DNA of 37,849 bases, taken from the NCBI GenBank assembly GCA_017454855.1, contig JAFTCE010000088.1:1-37849 (forward strand). Reading direction: 5' to 3'. Below, piece after piece: positions 15,821 to 24,844 of the stretch (positions within the stretch are counted from its first letter, which is position 1; each line of letters begins with the position of its first letter). A program made the translations under genes and the position numbers. The notes below the pieces were generated by a model. It had not been told where the DNA came from. It saw nothing but the letters and a program-made list of their open reading frames with translations, and did not search any database. Source of the stretch: Desulfovibrio sp. Lineage in GTDB: Bacteria > Desulfobacterota > Desulfovibrionia > Desulfovibrionales > Desulfovibrionaceae.

Positions 15821-16867
15821 TCAGGGCAAGACCGGCTGTTGGCTTGCCTGCGGAAGCACGGTCGTAGACTGCAGCGGTGGCGCAATTTCTGTCATGTTGG
15901 CATGGAAAGGCAGGACGCCTGCCAGGGAAAGCAGCAGAGCCAGGAACAGCAGTAGCTTGTGGCGTAGCGGTGTCGCACTGCGGGCCGGAATAGCCCAGAA
16001 CAGTGCTGGGACAAGCCAGAGCAGGAGCCAGGCGCTTTCCCACAGCGCGTCTTCTGGTGTAAAGGAATCTCCCAGCCATTGTACATGGATTTGCAGGGAT
16101 GTGGCCGAGAGCAGCAAAAGCCAGTACACAATCCAGGCATTGCGGGCCCAGACGGCGCACCAGGGTAGCATGGCGTTGTAGTGGTCGCGGCCAAAGTCGT
16201 CATGCCTGCGGCGCAGAATGAGCCAGAAGGCGCCGAAACCGCCGGCCAGGGCCAGGGCCAGAGGCAGGGTCATGCACAGGGCGCAGAAAAAGGGCGTGCA
16301 GATGTCTGGCGTATAGATGTGTTCTAGTGTCATGAGGGCGGCATCTGATCTGTCCAAGGCGGCAAAGAGGCGCGCTGCGGCCATAGTAGCGCCAGCGCTG
16401 AACAGACCCGCCAGGCCGGAAAGGAAGGCCAACAGGGCGTGCAGGGTGGGCAGTCCGCGCATCGGCTTCCAGAGCATGTAGTACACGCTGACGAGCATGA
16501 CGGCTGAACCCAGAAGCATCCATGCGCATTCCAGAATGAAATTGGCCAGGGAATCCGGGGCAAATGTGCCTTGGGTGTAGAAAAGCCAGAGCCTTCCGCC
16601 GACAAGCAGACTCCAGCCTAAAAGCACGGCGAGCAGGGCGAGTTGCCGTGCGCATTTTGCATAGGAAGAGCGCTTGCGCGTGACGGCCAGCAAGCGCGCC
16701 ATGCCGGAAAGGCAACACAGGCCGACACAGGCCAGCAGTGTGGCCAGGGGAATGGCCAGACTTGCGGCGTCAATGCCTTGCAGAACCAGGGGCCATGCCT
16801 GCACGGTTTGCTGCAGCATGTCGGCCCAGGAAGTCAGCGTTGCCATTGCTTCATCGAGAATATACAT
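15821..16867 (-). CDS. Polytopic membrane protein of unknown function, about eight spans
   Basis: This encodes 348 residues with GGAGG before the ATG. By eye there are about eight hydrophobic segments, near residues 36-60, 74-96, 110-133, 142-168, 193-218, 241-260, 275-295 and 305-325. Charged loops between them contain Arg/Lys-rich stretches (VTRKRSSYAK, LRRRHDDFGRDHYNA). An amphipathic N-terminus of about 30 residues precedes the first span. No transporter or enzyme motif was recognised. It is alone on its strand, 224 bases after tpx in the direction of reading, and converges with the glycosyltransferase gene. The 16868-17091 gap shows no gene. Confidence 0.7.
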   Translation of the reverse strand: MYILDEAMATLTSWADMLQQTVQAWPLVLQGIDAASLAIPLATLLACVGLCCLSGMARLLAVTRKRSSYAKCARQLALLAVLLGWSLLVGGRLWLFYTQGTFAPDSLANFILECAWMLLGSAVMLVSVYYMLWKPMRGLPTLHALLAFLSGLAGLFSAGATMAAARLFAALDRSDAALMTLEHIYTPDICTPFFCALCMTLPLALALAGGFGAFWLILRRRHDDFGRDHYNAMLPWCAVWARNAWIVYWLLLLSATSLQIHVQWLGDSFTPEDALWESAWLLLWLVPALFWAIPARSATPLRHKLLLFLALLLSLAGVLPFHANMTEIAPPLQSTTVLPQASQQPVLP

Positions 16868-17091
16868 GTGCCGCCTCCGGAGCGTCGTGGAGTGAGAACA
16901 TCGTAGGCCGCCTGCGCGGACAGCCCCATGCAGGATGCGTCAATTATGACGTACACTTGCAGACGTAAGGAGTTTTTTTGCCAAGGTCAAGCAAAGTCTG
17001 GACGGAAGCTGCCGGAGCGGCTTCTCTCGCAGTGTCTTTACGTGTATCTGGTCGAGAAACCACTCCGTAGGGGGGATAGGGCAGGCAGGGA

Positions 17092-17595
17092 CTAGACGAT
17101 CTTTTTGACGGCCTCCAGCACGGCGGCATAGTCCGGCTCATGGGTCACTTCGGGAACAAGTTGGCTGTAGGTCAAAACGCCGTCAGGGGCCAGCACGAAG
17201 ACGGCGCGGGCCAAGAGCATGAGTTCCTCAATCATGATACCGTAGTTCTTGCCAAAATCGCCGTTTTTGTAATCCGAGAGGGCCTCCACGGCCTTCACGC
17301 CCGCCGCCCCACACCAGCGCGCCTGGGCAAAGGGCAGATCGCGGCTCACGGCTGCAATGCGCACCTTGTCGGAAAGGGCCGCTGCTTCATTGTTGAAACG
17401 CCGTACTTCCATGTCGCAGACCGGTGTATCCAGGGAAGGCACGCAGACCAGAACCAGCGCCTTGCCCTTATAGTCGTCTAAGGAGCGCGTGGCCAGGTCG
17501 GTGGTCACGAGGGAGAAGTCACTGGGCCTGGAGCCGATGCCAGGCAGATTGCCGATGAGATGCATGGGTTTGCCTTGAAAGGAAACGGTATTCAT
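17092..17595 (-). CDS. tpx: Thiol peroxidase (atypical 2-Cys peroxiredoxin)
   Basis: It reduces hydrogen peroxide and organic peroxides in the cytoplasm, normally recycled by thioredoxin. The 167 residues match the family. The peroxidatic Cys60 lies in SLDTPVCDMEVRRF and the resolving Cys95 in SRDLPFAQARWC, both as in E. coli Tpx; Thr57 of the active site is also kept. AAGGAG stands before the ATG at 17595; the longer open frame to 18270 overlaps hslU on the other strand and is not real. The gene is divergent from hslU, with about 240 bases between them. It complements the dfx-rub-roo cluster because superoxide reductase makes peroxide that Tpx can remove. Confidence 0.95.
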   Translation of the reverse strand: MNTVSFQGKPMHLIGNLPGIGSRPSDFSLVTTDLATRSLDDYKGKALVLVCVPSLDTPVCDMEVRRFNNEAAALSDKVRIAAVSRDLPFAQARWCGAAGVKAVEALSDYKNGDFGKNYGIMIEELMLLARAVFVLAPDGVLTYSQLVPEVTHEPDYAAVLEAVKKIV

Positions 17596-17627
17596 GGGAA
17601 TCTCCTTTGTAGTTCGTTTTTTGATCT

Positions 17628-17656
17628 TTCTTACCCCGGACAGCCGCAATTGGCAA
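17628..17656 (-). promoter_or_regulatory. Possible sigma-70 promoter of tpx
   Basis: On the minus strand TTGCCA (17651-17656) is followed after 17 bases by TAAGAA (17628-17633), and the tpx start is 33 bases further on. The -35 box is good, the -10 box only fair. Confidence 0.35.
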
Positions 17657-17704
17657 TGACGCTCGTGTCTCATGCTGCTAGTCGGAAAATTTGGCCTAAG
17701 CCCA

Positions 17705-17732
17705 TTGCCATTTGCGCCGCAGTTGCTATATT
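17705..17732 (+). promoter_or_regulatory. Possible sigma-70 promoter of hslU
   Basis: TTGCCA (17705-17710) and TATATT (17727-17732) are separated by 16 bases and precede hslU by about 100 bases. No heat-shock CIRCE-type repeat was seen between this and the gene. Confidence 0.4.
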
Positions 17733-17835
17733 GTGCTATTGCCGGTTTTGTCCTGGGGGCATTACTGGATGCGGGTTGGCCATGAGTGCGGATGCGGGCC
17801 GGATGATCGTTTGGTAGGAAGAGCAGGAGCAGAGC

Positions 17836-19146
17836 ATGAGTACATTGACGCCGCGCGGCATTGTTGCAGAACTTGACAAATTTGTGGTTGGACAGGAGCA
17901 GGCCAAGCGCATGGTGGCTGTGGCCGTGCGCAATCGTTGGCGTCGACAGCATCTTGCACCGGAACTGCGTGACGAGGTCTCTCCCAAGAATATCATCATG
18001 ATGGGTCCTACTGGTGTGGGGAAAACCGAAATCGCACGCAGGTTGGCCAAACTTTCCGGCGCGCCCTTCGTGAAGGTGGAAGCCACCAAGTTCACCGAGG
18101 TGGGCTATGTGGGCCGCGATGTGGAATCCATGGTGCGCGATCTCATGGAAATTGGCGTCAATTTGCTGCGCGACGAAGAAAATACCCGTGTGCGCAAGGC
18201 GGCTGAGCAGGCTGCCGAAGCCCGGCTTCTGGATTTGCTCCTGCCCGGCTCTACCGTTCAGGAAGATCATTCTTCCACCCGGGACAAGCTCTTGCAGCAG
18301 TTCCGCTTGGGCTTTCTTGACACCCGTGAGGTGGAGATGGAAGTTGAGGAGCAGGGCGGCAGTATTGACATCTTTGCCATTCCCGGCATGGAACAGATGG
18401 GGAATCAGGTCAAGGATGTGTTCAGCAAGGCATTCCCGCCCAAGCGCAGCCGCCGCAAGATGAAGGTGCGCGATGCCTTCAACGTGCTTGTTCAGGAAGA
18501 ATCCGGCAAGCTCGTGGATCAGGACGCTCTGGTGGACAAGGCCAAGGAGCGCGTGGAACAGACGGGCATCATCTTTATTGATGAAATCGACAAGATTGCC
18601 AGCGTTTCACAGAACCGCACTTCAGACATCTCACGCGAAGGGGTGCAGCGCGATCTTTTACCCATTGTGGAGGGCAGTGTTGTCAATACCAAGTACGGCA
18701 TGATCCGCACCGACCATATTTTGTTCATTGCAGCGGGCGCCTTCCACTTCAGTAAACCCTCGGACATGATTCCGGAGCTGCAAGGGCGCTTTCCTTTGCG
18801 GGTGGAGCTGCAAGCCTTGGGCAAGGATGAGTTTTTGCGCATACTCAAGGAACCGGACAATGCTCTGACCAAGCAATACGAAGCCCTGCTGGCCACGGAG
18901 CAAATCCGGCTCAGCTTCACCGACGACGGTCTGGAGGAAATCGCTGCCTTTGCCGAGGACACCAACTCCCGCACTGAGAACATAGGGGCGCGGCGGCTGT
19001 ACACCATTATGGAAAAGATTTTGGCTGATATTTCTTTTGACGCCCCGGAAATGCCCGGGGCGCAGATCGTCGTGGATAAGAACTATGTGCAGGAGCATCT
19101 GCGGGACGTGCGCGAGGATCAGGATCTGAGTCGGTATATCCTCTGA
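17836..19146 (+). CDS. hslU: HslU, ATPase subunit of the HslUV protease
   Basis: This AAA+ unfoldase forms a ring that feeds proteins into the HslV peptidase in the cytoplasm. The 436 residues match the family. Walker A is GPTGVGKT (57-64), the pore loop is GYVG (90-93), and Walker B is in [11 protein letters not shown] (about 249). The middle I-domain (about residues 110-240) is present, and the sensor region [16 protein letters not shown] and the C-terminal LSRYIL, which docks into HslV, are conserved. The ATG at 17836 has AGGAGCAGAGC upstream. The odd point is that hslV, usually directly upstream, is not here; the neighbours are tpx and ddh. The intact C-terminal tail suggests a partner exists elsewhere in the genome. 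Confidence 0.96.
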   Translation: MSTLTPRGIVAELDKFVVGQEQAKRMVAVAVRNRWRRQHLAPELRDEVSPKNIIMMGPTGVGKTEIARRLAKLSGAPFVKVEATKFTEVGYVGRDVESMVRDLMEIGVNLLRDEENTRVRKAAEQAAEARLLDLLLPGSTVQEDHSSTRDKLLQQFRLGFLDTREVEMEVEEQGGSIDIFAIPGMEQMGNQVKDVFSKAFPPKRSRRKMKVRDAFNVLVQEESGKLVDQDALVDKAKERVEQTGIIFIDEIDKIASVSQNRTSDISREGVQRDLLPIVEGSVVNTKYGMIRTDHILFIAAGAFHFSKPSDMIPELQGRFPLRVELQALGKDEFLRILKEPDNALTKQYEALLATEQIRLSFTDDGLEEIAAFAEDTNSRTENIGARRLYTIMEKILADISFDAPEMPGAQIVVDKNYVQEHLRDVREDQDLSRYIL

Positions 19147-19216
19147 AACGGCGCCGGGCACGTCCCTGGATTTTGCCGGAAGTTTGTTGCAGACGGCAGG
19201 CCAGGGGATGTCAGGT

Positions 19217-20200
19217 TCAGAGGAGTGTGCGCCGCAATTCCTCACCAGACAGTGGACTGAGATAGGCCGGGGGCACATCGAACAGCGTCAGGCAGCCCTG
19301 CCTGCCAGCAGCAGCCATGCGGCACACTGCCCGGGCGCAGGCCGTCAGGACGCTGCCTGTGAATTCCGGATTGGAATCCAGGGTCAGTCGGTACTCAATG
19401 ACGTGCGTGTGTTCAGCGTTGGAACCGGTGAGGCCAGAACGGAACACCGTGCCGCCGTGGGCCATGCCGCCGTGGTTGGCATGGAATTCCTCTTCGCTGA
19501 TGAAGTGTACCGTCGTGTCATAATCGGCGAAATAGTTGGGCATGGTCTTGATGGTCTGTTCTACGGCAGCGGCATCTGCATCGGGTTCGAGTACCACGAA
19601 ACATTCCCTGGTGTGCTTCTGGCGCGTGTTCAGCTCTGGGCGTTTGCCCGCTCGCACGGCTTCCAGGGCACTTTCCACGGGCACGGTGTACTGTTTGGCG
19701 TTGCGTACGCCAGGAATGCGGCGGATGGCGTCGGAATGGCCTTGGCTCACGCCCCGTCCCCAGAAGGTGTAGTCCGAACCCTCTGGAAGAATGGCATTGG
19801 CGTAGAGCCGGTTGAGGGAAAACATGCCCGGATCCCAACCGGCGGAGATGAGTGCCAGATGACCGCTCGCTTGGGCGGCTGTGTCCACGGCGGTGAAATG
19901 TTCGGGGATTCTGGCATGTGTGTCAAAACTGTCGACCACGTTGAACCATGCGGCGTATTCCACGGTCTGCGTGGGCAGGTCTGTGGCGCTGCCGCCGCAG
20001 AGGATCATCACGTCGATCTTGTCCCGCCAGGACGGGGCTTCCGTCAGGGGCAGGGAAAGCGCTCCGCCCAGGGGCGTTATAGATGCTGGATCGCGCCTGG
20101 TGAACACGGCTGCCAGGGCCATGTCCGGCGTTTTCTGGAGCGCCAAGGCCACGCCGCGGCCCAGATTGCCATAGCCGATGATGCCGATGTTTTTCTTCAT
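19217..20200 (-). CDS. ddh: meso-Diaminopimelate D-dehydrogenase
   Basis: It makes meso-diaminopimelate in one reversible step from tetrahydrodipicolinate, ammonium and NADPH, for lysine and peptidoglycan. The 327 residues match the family. The N-terminal Rossmann fold has GIIGYGNLGRG, then LCGGSATDLP, NVVDSFDTHARIP, ISAGWDPGMFSLNR, and WGRGVSQGHSDAIRRI, all typical. The ATG at 20200 follows CAGGAGAACC. The C-terminus NPEFTGSVLTACARA is also conserved. The gene is single, converging with hslU. It is notable because a complete alternative route (DapL plus DapF) begins 2.5 kb downstream on the other strand. Confidence 0.95.
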   Translation of the reverse strand: MKKNIGIIGYGNLGRGVALALQKTPDMALAAVFTRRDPASITPLGGALSLPLTEAPSWRDKIDVMILCGGSATDLPTQTVEYAAWFNVVDSFDTHARIPEHFTAVDTAAQASGHLALISAGWDPGMFSLNRLYANAILPEGSDYTFWGRGVSQGHSDAIRRIPGVRNAKQYTVPVESALEAVRAGKRPELNTRQKHTRECFVVLEPDADAAAVEQTIKTMPNYFADYDTTVHFISEEEFHANHGGMAHGGTVFRSGLTGSNAEHTHVIEYRLTLDSNPEFTGSVLTACARAVCRMAAAGRQGCLTLFDVPPAYLSPLSGEELRRTLL

Positions 20201-20324
20201 GCCGGTTCTCCTGTTGGTGTGCAAGGGCAGGTGCAAAATAGCAGGCAATGGCCATGTAGGCAATGCCTGGACACCGGAAAAGGATATAACCTGGAGCGCT
20301 CAGGAATGTCTTGATGGAGGGAGC

Positions 20325-20918
20325 ATGGAACAGCAGCGTTGCCTGTGGTACAAAAATTCTTCGCCAGACATGATCCGCTACCATGATGAAGAATGGGGCG
20401 TGCCCTGTCATGACGACAGGGGGCAGTTCCAGTTTCTCGTGCTGGAATCTGCCCAGGCCGGTCTTTCCTGGCGAACCATTCTGGACAGGCGGGAGGGCTA
20501 TCGCCGTTGTTTCGCCAACTTCGATGCGCGCACGGTGGCCGGGTTTACTGCAGCCGATGTGGCCCGCCTCATGCGTGATACGTCCATCATCCGCAATCGC
20601 CACAAGATCGAGAGCGCCATCAACAACGCCCGAGTATTCCTGGAAATCGCCGCCAGGCACGGCAGCTTTTGCAATTGGTTCTGGGGCTTCACCGACGGCT
20701 TGAGCATCCAAAATGCCTGGCGGGAAATGACCGATGTCCCGTCTACAAGTCCACTTTCGGATACCATTGCTAAAGAAATGAAGGCCCTAGGCTTTCGTTT
20801 TCTGGGCAGCACCGTGATCTACGCGCACATGCAGGCCACGGGCATGGTCAACGACCACATCACGCGCTGCTTCAGGCATGAAGAACTGCGCCACTGGCCC
20901 AGGTATCAGCCACAGTAG
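20325..20918 (+). CDS. tag: DNA-3-methyladenine glycosylase I
   Basis: This base-excision repair enzyme removes 3-methyladenine from alkylated DNA. The 197 residues match the family. The N-terminal RCLWYKNSSPDMIRYHDEEWGVP supplies Cys6 and His20, and DHITRCFRHEE near the end supplies His178 and Cys182, the expected zinc ligands. The core has FLVLESAQAGLSWRTIL and the glutamate of the base pocket. GGAGGGAGC precedes the ATG at 20325; upstream codons to 20178 overlap the ddh start on the other strand and are not used. It is divergent from ddh and followed by an Rpn-type gene. Confidence 0.95.
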   Translation: MEQQRCLWYKNSSPDMIRYHDEEWGVPCHDDRGQFQFLVLESAQAGLSWRTILDRREGYRRCFANFDARTVAGFTAADVARLMRDTSIIRNRHKIESAINNARVFLEIAARHGSFCNWFWGFTDGLSIQNAWREMTDVPSTSPLSDTIAKEMKALGFRFLGSTVIYAHMQATGMVNDHITRCFRHEELRHWPRYQPQ

Positions 20919-21023
20919 CTGGACAGGGAATACTTTCATCCTGTGCCCCCCATGTTGCTCTGGAAAAGCACAGATATTGCTGGTAATGTGATGACTGAAA
21001 TTTTTGGAGACAAGATATATGCT

Positions 21024-22043
21024 ATGAGTGATCGATCCCGTGTAGCTGATGCGCCATCTGACTCTGCGGAAGGCGGAGAGGCAAGGGGTGTGCGCAATAT
21101 CCATGACGCCACATACAAGCTTCTTTTCGGCATACGTGAGGCAGCGAAAGACCTTTTGCGCTACCATGTGCCCGCCGATGTGCTTGGCAACGTTGATTTT
21201 GATACGCTGGAGCGTTTTCCAGAGACGAACATCGCCAAAGACATGCAGGAGCGCCGCAGCGACCTCATTTGGCGCGTGCGCACCGATGTTGGCCAATGGA
21301 GCTACATGTATATTTTGCAGGAGTTCCAGAGTCAAAACGACGTCGAGATGGTGCTGCGCATTCTTGAATACGTCGCCGTCTTTTTGCGCAGCCTGTACCG
21401 TCTTGGACTTCTCAAGCTGACGGAAAAATTGCCGTTGGTGGTTCCTGTTGTCGTGTACAATGGCATACGACCATGGACAGCGGCGCGTTCCCTGGCGGAG
21501 CTGCAAATACCGGTTCAGGAGCCATTGCGCCAGCTTCAGCCGCAAATCGGCTATTTTCTGATTGATATTGGCCGTCTGTCACAAGAATCCATTGAGAATA
21601 ACAAGAGCATTCCATCCTTCTTTTTCCGCATGGAACGCGCGCGCACCTGGACTGAAATGCTTGCAGTTCTCAAAGACACTATAGGTACTTTTTCTGGAGA
21701 GCGTCACCAGGAAATATGCCGTATTTTTCTCCATTGGTTTGTCCATGTGGGACTGCGGCGCGTCGGCATTCCTGAAGACAAGGTCTATGAAGCAACAACC
21801 CTGAAGGAGCTGGGCAGTATGCTGGAGACAAATGCACCGCATTGGCTGGATGCCATCAGAAAAGAAGGCGAAGACAATGGCCGTCGGGAAGGAGAAGACA
21901 AGGGAAGGCGTGAAGGAGACAAGCTTGCCTCAAGGCGCATTGCCAGGAATCTTGCATCCATCAACATGGATGAACGACAAATAGCCACGATGACCGGGCT
22001 GTCCCTGGAAGAGGTCAGGGAAGCGGCAGTCGGCCATGCCTGA
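21024..22043 (+). CDS. Rpn-family (PD-(D/E)xK) recombination-promoting nuclease/transposase-like protein
   Basis: The product has the Rpn core: NIHDATYKLLFG near the N-terminus, then ERRSDLIWRVR and YILQEFQSQ, which carry the Asp and E-x-Q residues of the PD-(D/E)xK nuclease variant, and VPVVVYNG. The C-terminal part has a charged repeat-like stretch (GEDNGRREGEDKGRREGDK) and a short helix-turn-helix-like end (MDERQIATMTGLSLEEVREA). The family promotes recombination in E. coli and is widespread near mobile DNA. I chose the ATG at 21024; ATGs at 20991 and 20943 are also open and no start has a close ribosome-binding site. A strong hairpin follows the stop. Beyond it lies a scar of IS and gene remnants. 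Confidence 0.8.
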   Translation: MSDRSRVADAPSDSAEGGEARGVRNIHDATYKLLFGIREAAKDLLRYHVPADVLGNVDFDTLERFPETNIAKDMQERRSDLIWRVRTDVGQWSYMYILQEFQSQNDVEMVLRILEYVAVFLRSLYRLGLLKLTEKLPLVVPVVVYNGIRPWTAARSLAELQIPVQEPLRQLQPQIGYFLIDIGRLSQESIENNKSIPSFFFRMERARTWTEMLAVLKDTIGTFSGERHQEICRIFLHWFVHVGLRRVGIPEDKVYEATTLKELGSMLETNAPHWLDAIRKEGEDNGRREGEDKGRREGDKLASRRIARNLASINMDERQIATMTGLSLEEVREAAVGHA

Positions 22044-22048
22044 ACGCA

Positions 22049-22082
22049 CAGCGCCCCTGGCAATTTTCTGCCAGGGGCGCTG
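22049..22082. terminator. Strong hairpin terminator, probably bidirectional
   Basis: CAGCGCCCCTGGCA and TGCCAGGGGCGCTG form a perfect 14-bp stem with the loop ATTTTC, six bases after the stop of the Rpn-type gene. On the minus strand it would follow the truncated reading frame ending at 22110. There is only a short T-poor tail. Confidence 0.7.
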
Positions 22083-22109
22083 GTCTTGATGACGTGTTCG
22101 GAATGCTGC

Positions 22110-22196
22110 TTACGCCGAAGCCAGTCCGGCCTTCTTGAATGCCTCGTTCCTGGCTGCCGTGGTCTGCGGCGTCGTGGCATCTTCCCCTGCAACGCC
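22110..22196 (-). pseudogene. C-terminal remnant of an unknown gene
   Basis: On the minus strand a frame of 28 codons ends in TAA (22110-22112) and reads GVAGEDATTPQTTAARNEAF, then KKAGLASA. It looks like the tail of a normal soluble protein but has no start, because a TGA stop lies directly upstream at 22197-22199. It abuts IS256-type sequence, which suggests that the rest of the gene was lost when an insertion sequence came and went. Confidence 0.35.
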
Positions 22197-22325
22197 TCAA
22201 TAGTACGGCTCATCGGCGCGGTACTCATGGAACAGAATGACGCGTGGCTGCTTCAGGACAGGTACATGCCCAAGGAGCCTCTGGAGCGGCTTATCAATGC
22301 AGCAAAGGAGCTTGCAGCGGTATAA
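22191..22325 (+). pseudogene. C-terminal remnant of an IS256 (Mutator)-family transposase
   Basis: The plus-strand frame reads ASIVRLIGAVLMEQNDAW followed by LLQDRYMPKEPLERLI and stops with TAA. The order of RL-x-G-x-x-L-x-E-x-x-x-x-W followed by RRY-like sequence is typical of the very end of Mutator-type transposases. Only about 45 residues remain and the catalytic domain is gone, so it is a dead remnant. Confidence 0.6.
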
Positions 22326-22514
22326 GCACAAAAACATGGTGCGTTGCTGACCACAAGGCAGGGGAAATGAATTTACACCACCTTGACGGACGCTATCTCA
22401 AAAAATACCAATATTGTAGATTCTGTATCCTGTCTGTATTCTCTTGAATATCCAAATAATTTTTTCTTTCTCACCATTCCATCCGCAGCGCAAACTGATT
22501 TTGCACAGCCTTTA

Positions 22515-22547
22515 TCTACAAATATGTAGAAAAATTTTGCTTTGTAG
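22515..22547. promoter_or_regulatory. Candidate enhancer (upstream activating) sites
   Basis: TCTACA-AATA-TGTAGA (22515-22530) is a perfect 6-4-6 palindrome, and a third half-site TTTGTAG (22541-22547) pairs with CTACAAA in it. Its centre is about 140 bases before the expected transcription start, a usual distance for a sigma-54 activator such as the NifA-like one in this operon. Confidence 0.4.
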
Positions 22548-22596
22548 CCTCCTCCTGGGCTGACATTCCACACGTCTGCAAAAATTTCCACTGTCA

Positions 22597-22614
22597 TTAC
22601 ACACGATTGTGAAA
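22597..22614. promoter_or_regulatory. Second palindrome upstream of dapF
   Basis: TTACACACGATTGTGAAA has symmetric CACA and TGTG separated by four bases, the same ACA-N4-TGT spacing as the site at 22515. It lies about 24 bases upstream of the -24 box. Confidence 0.3.
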
Positions 22615-22637
22615 AATTTTTCGTCATCCGCCCAAGG

Positions 22638-22653
22638 TGGCACACCTTCTGCT
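22638..22653 (+). promoter_or_regulatory. Sigma-54 promoter of the dapF-dapL-glutamate synthase-regulator operon
   Basis: TGGCACACCTTCTGCT matches the -24/-12 consensus: a perfect TGGCAC, GG and GC with the required ten bases between them, and CTGC in place of TTGC. It lies about 90 bases before the dapF start. The last gene of the operon encodes a sigma-54 activator, so autoregulation is likely. Confidence 0.6.
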
Positions 22654-22743
22654 TCCTATGGTCTTGGCGCATGGCCAGGGAGGGCGTCCATACAGGCTGT
22701 CTTTCCTGGGTATCTGCCTATCGCTGACCTTGAGGAGAAACAC

Positions 22744-23613
22744 ATGGGCATCCCCTTCACTAAGATGCAGGGCATAGGCAATGACTATGTCTACATCAAC
22801 GGCTTTGAGCAAACGGTGGCACAGCCTGGGGCTTTGGCCAGGCGCATGAGCGATCGGCATTGTGGCGTGGGTGCGGATGGTTTGGTTCTGATTCTGCCGT
22901 CAGCCACGGCGGATGTGCGCATGCGTATGTTCAATGCCGACGGTAGTGAGGCAGAAATGTGCGGCAATGCCGTGCGCTGTGTGGGCAAGTTCGCACGGGA
23001 GCGCGGGCTGGCAGCGAGTGACGAGGTGCGTGTGGAGACCCTGGCTGGGCTGAAGCTGGTGCGCTTGCACCGCCAGGAAGGTGCGATTTGCGCGGCCACG
23101 GTGGACATGGGTGCGCCTGAGCTGCGGCCCGAGCGCATTCCTGTCCTAGTGGAAGACGGCGGCGACGAGGAGCGTTTCGTGTCTCGTCTCGTGGACGTTG
23201 ACGGTAGGGCTTGGTCGGTGACCGCTGTGTCCATGGGCAATCCCCATGCCGTGATTGTGGTGCAGGATTTGGACGCCCTCGATTTGTCGACGCTGGGGCC
23301 AAAATTTGAACATCATCACTTGTTCCCGAAGCGCGTCAATACGGAATTTGTGCAAGTGCAGAGCCGCGCACGGGTGCGTATGCGCGTTTGGGAGCGTGGT
23401 GCCGGGGAAACTCTGGCCTGCGGCACCGGGGCCTGTGCCGTGGCCGTGGCCTGCCACTGCACTGGTCTGACGGAAAACGACATTGAGGTGGAATTGCGTG
23501 GCGGCGTTTTACGCATCTGTCTGGACGGCGGGCATGTGTTCATGACGGGCGGGGCGGTCACGGTCTTTGACGGTGTGTATTATGGAGAGGAAGAGCAGCA
23601 TGGCCAGCGTTAA
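22744..23613 (+). CDS. dapF: Diaminopimelate epimerase
   Basis: It converts LL-diaminopimelate to the meso form for lysine and peptidoglycan. The 289 residues are near family length. The catalytic cysteine pair is Cys73 in [15 protein letters not shown] and Cys226 in [12 protein letters not shown]; the N-terminal [12 protein letters not shown] and SMGNPHAV segments are also typical. GAGGAG stands before the ATG at 22744; the frame is open to 22609 but the earlier codons lie in the promoter region. It overlaps dapL by 14 bases, so the two are coupled and work in sequence (DapL makes LL-diaminopimelate, DapF converts it). A sigma-54-type promoter is upstream. Confidence 0.95.
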   Translation: MGIPFTKMQGIGNDYVYINGFEQTVAQPGALARRMSDRHCGVGADGLVLILPSATADVRMRMFNADGSEAEMCGNAVRCVGKFARERGLAASDEVRVETLAGLKLVRLHRQEGAICAATVDMGAPELRPERIPVLVEDGGDEERFVSRLVDVDGRAWSVTAVSMGNPHAVIVVQDLDALDLSTLGPKFEHHHLFPKRVNTEFVQVQSRARVRMRVWERGAGETLACGTGACAVAVACHCTGLTENDIEVELRGGVLRICLDGGHVFMTGGAVTVFDGVYYGEEEQHGQR

Positions 23614-24826
23614 CCGTCATTATTTGGAACTCCAGGGCAGTTACCTTTTTTCGGAAACTGCGCGCAGGGTAGCCGCGTGTCGTGCGGCCAGGCCCGAGCG
23701 GCGCATTGTCAGCCTGGGCATTGGCGATGTTACGCGCCCCCTGGTTCCGGTCGTCATTGCGGCTCTGCACAGGGCCGTGGAGGAAATGGGCCAGGAGACG
23801 ACCTTTCGGGGTTACGGGCCGGAACAGGGCTATGCTTTTTTGCGCGAGGCCATTGTGCGACAGGACTACCAGGCCCGTGGCCTGGACATTGCGCCAGACG
23901 AGGTCTTCATCAGCGACGGGGCCAAGTCAGACCTGGGAAATTTTCAAGAGTTGTTTGCGCCGGAGAGCGTGGTGGCCGTAATGGATCCGGTGTATCCCGT
24001 CTATGTGGATTCCAATGTCATGGCCGGTCGGGCCGGGCAGTTTCGGGATGGGCGTTGGCAGCGTATTCTCTATTTGCCCTGTACCAGAGACAATGCCTTC
24101 CTGCCCGACCGGCCCGCCACGCGGCCCGATATGGTCTATCTCTGTTCCCCCAACAATCCCACGGGCGCGGCCCTGCCCCGCGACGTGTTGCGGCAATGGG
24201 TGGATTACGCACGGCGCGAGGGTTGCGTGATCCTTTTTGATTCTGCCTACGAGGCATTTGTCACAGAGCCGGAACTGCCCCGCAGTATCTACGAGCTGGA
24301 AGGCGCACGCGAGGTGGCCGTGGAATTTCGCAGTTTTTCCAAGACTGCCGGGTTCACAGGTCTGCGCTGCGCGTATACGGTGTTGCCCCGCGACGTGACG
24401 CTTGCCGACGGCAGGGGCGGTCGTGTGGCCCTGCGCGATCTTTGGCTGCGTCGTCAGTCGAGCAGGTACAATGGCTGTCCCTACATCGTGCAGCGCGCCG
24501 CCGAGGCCGTATACAGTCCGCAGGGTAGGATCGAGACGGCGGCGGATGTGGCTGCCTGTCAGGCCAACGCTCGGCGCATTGCCCAGGGCTTGCGCAGACT
24601 CGGCTTGGGGGTTTTTGGCGGCGTGAACGCGCCCTATCTCTGGGTGCAGACGCCGCAGGGCCTCTCGTCTTGGGAATTTTTTGACCTGCTGCTGGACAGA
24701 GCCGGGCTGGTCTGCACGCCGGGCGCAGGCTTTGGCCTGTCCGGCGAGGGCTATGTGCGTTTCACCGCCTTCGGCAAGCCAGCGGACACGGAAGAAGCCT
24801 TGCGGCGTCTGGCACTCATTTTGTAA
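23600..24826 (+). CDS. dapL: LL-Diaminopimelate aminotransferase
   Basis: This PLP enzyme makes LL-diaminopimelate from tetrahydrodipicolinate with glutamate as amino donor, skipping the acylated intermediates. The 408 residues match the family. The PLP lysine is Lys248 in [17 protein letters not shown]; other typical segments are [40 protein letters not shown] and DSAYEAF. The ATG at 23600 overlaps the end of dapF. The glutamate synthase genes begin 18 bases after the stop, so the enzyme that makes its amino donor is in the same operon. Confidence 0.95.
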   Translation: MASVNRHYLELQGSYLFSETARRVAACRAARPERRIVSLGIGDVTRPLVPVVIAALHRAVEEMGQETTFRGYGPEQGYAFLREAIVRQDYQARGLDIAPDEVFISDGAKSDLGNFQELFAPESVVAVMDPVYPVYVDSNVMAGRAGQFRDGRWQRILYLPCTRDNAFLPDRPATRPDMVYLCSPNNPTGAALPRDVLRQWVDYARREGCVILFDSAYEAFVTEPELPRSIYELEGAREVAVEFRSFSKTAGFTGLRCAYTVLPRDVTLADGRGGRVALRDLWLRRQSSRYNGCPYIVQRAAEAVYSPQGRIETAADVAACQANARRIAQGLRRLGLGVFGGVNAPYLWVQTPQGLSSWEFFDLLLDRAGLVCTPGAGFGLSGEGYVRFTAFGKPADTEEALRRLALIL

Positions 24827-24844
24827 CATTGGACAGGCTGCATC

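Larger units (their letters stand above)
22326..22637. other. AT-rich leader region with palindromes upstream of the dapF operon
   Basis: No convincing gene is seen. A 99-codon minus-strand frame (22373-22672) has no ribosome-binding site and no recognisable product. The region has several palindromes, listed separately, that fit an enhancer region for the sigma-54 promoter at 22638. Confidence 0.5.

Noticed and set aside
17596-18270. N-terminal extension of tpx to 18270
   Set aside because: It runs antisense through hslU; the normal-length peroxidase starts at 17595 with a strong ribosome-binding site.
22373-22672. A 99-codon minus-strand frame in the dapF leader
   Set aside because: It has no ribosome-binding site or recognisable product, and overlaps the sigma-54 promoter and palindromes, which explain the region better.
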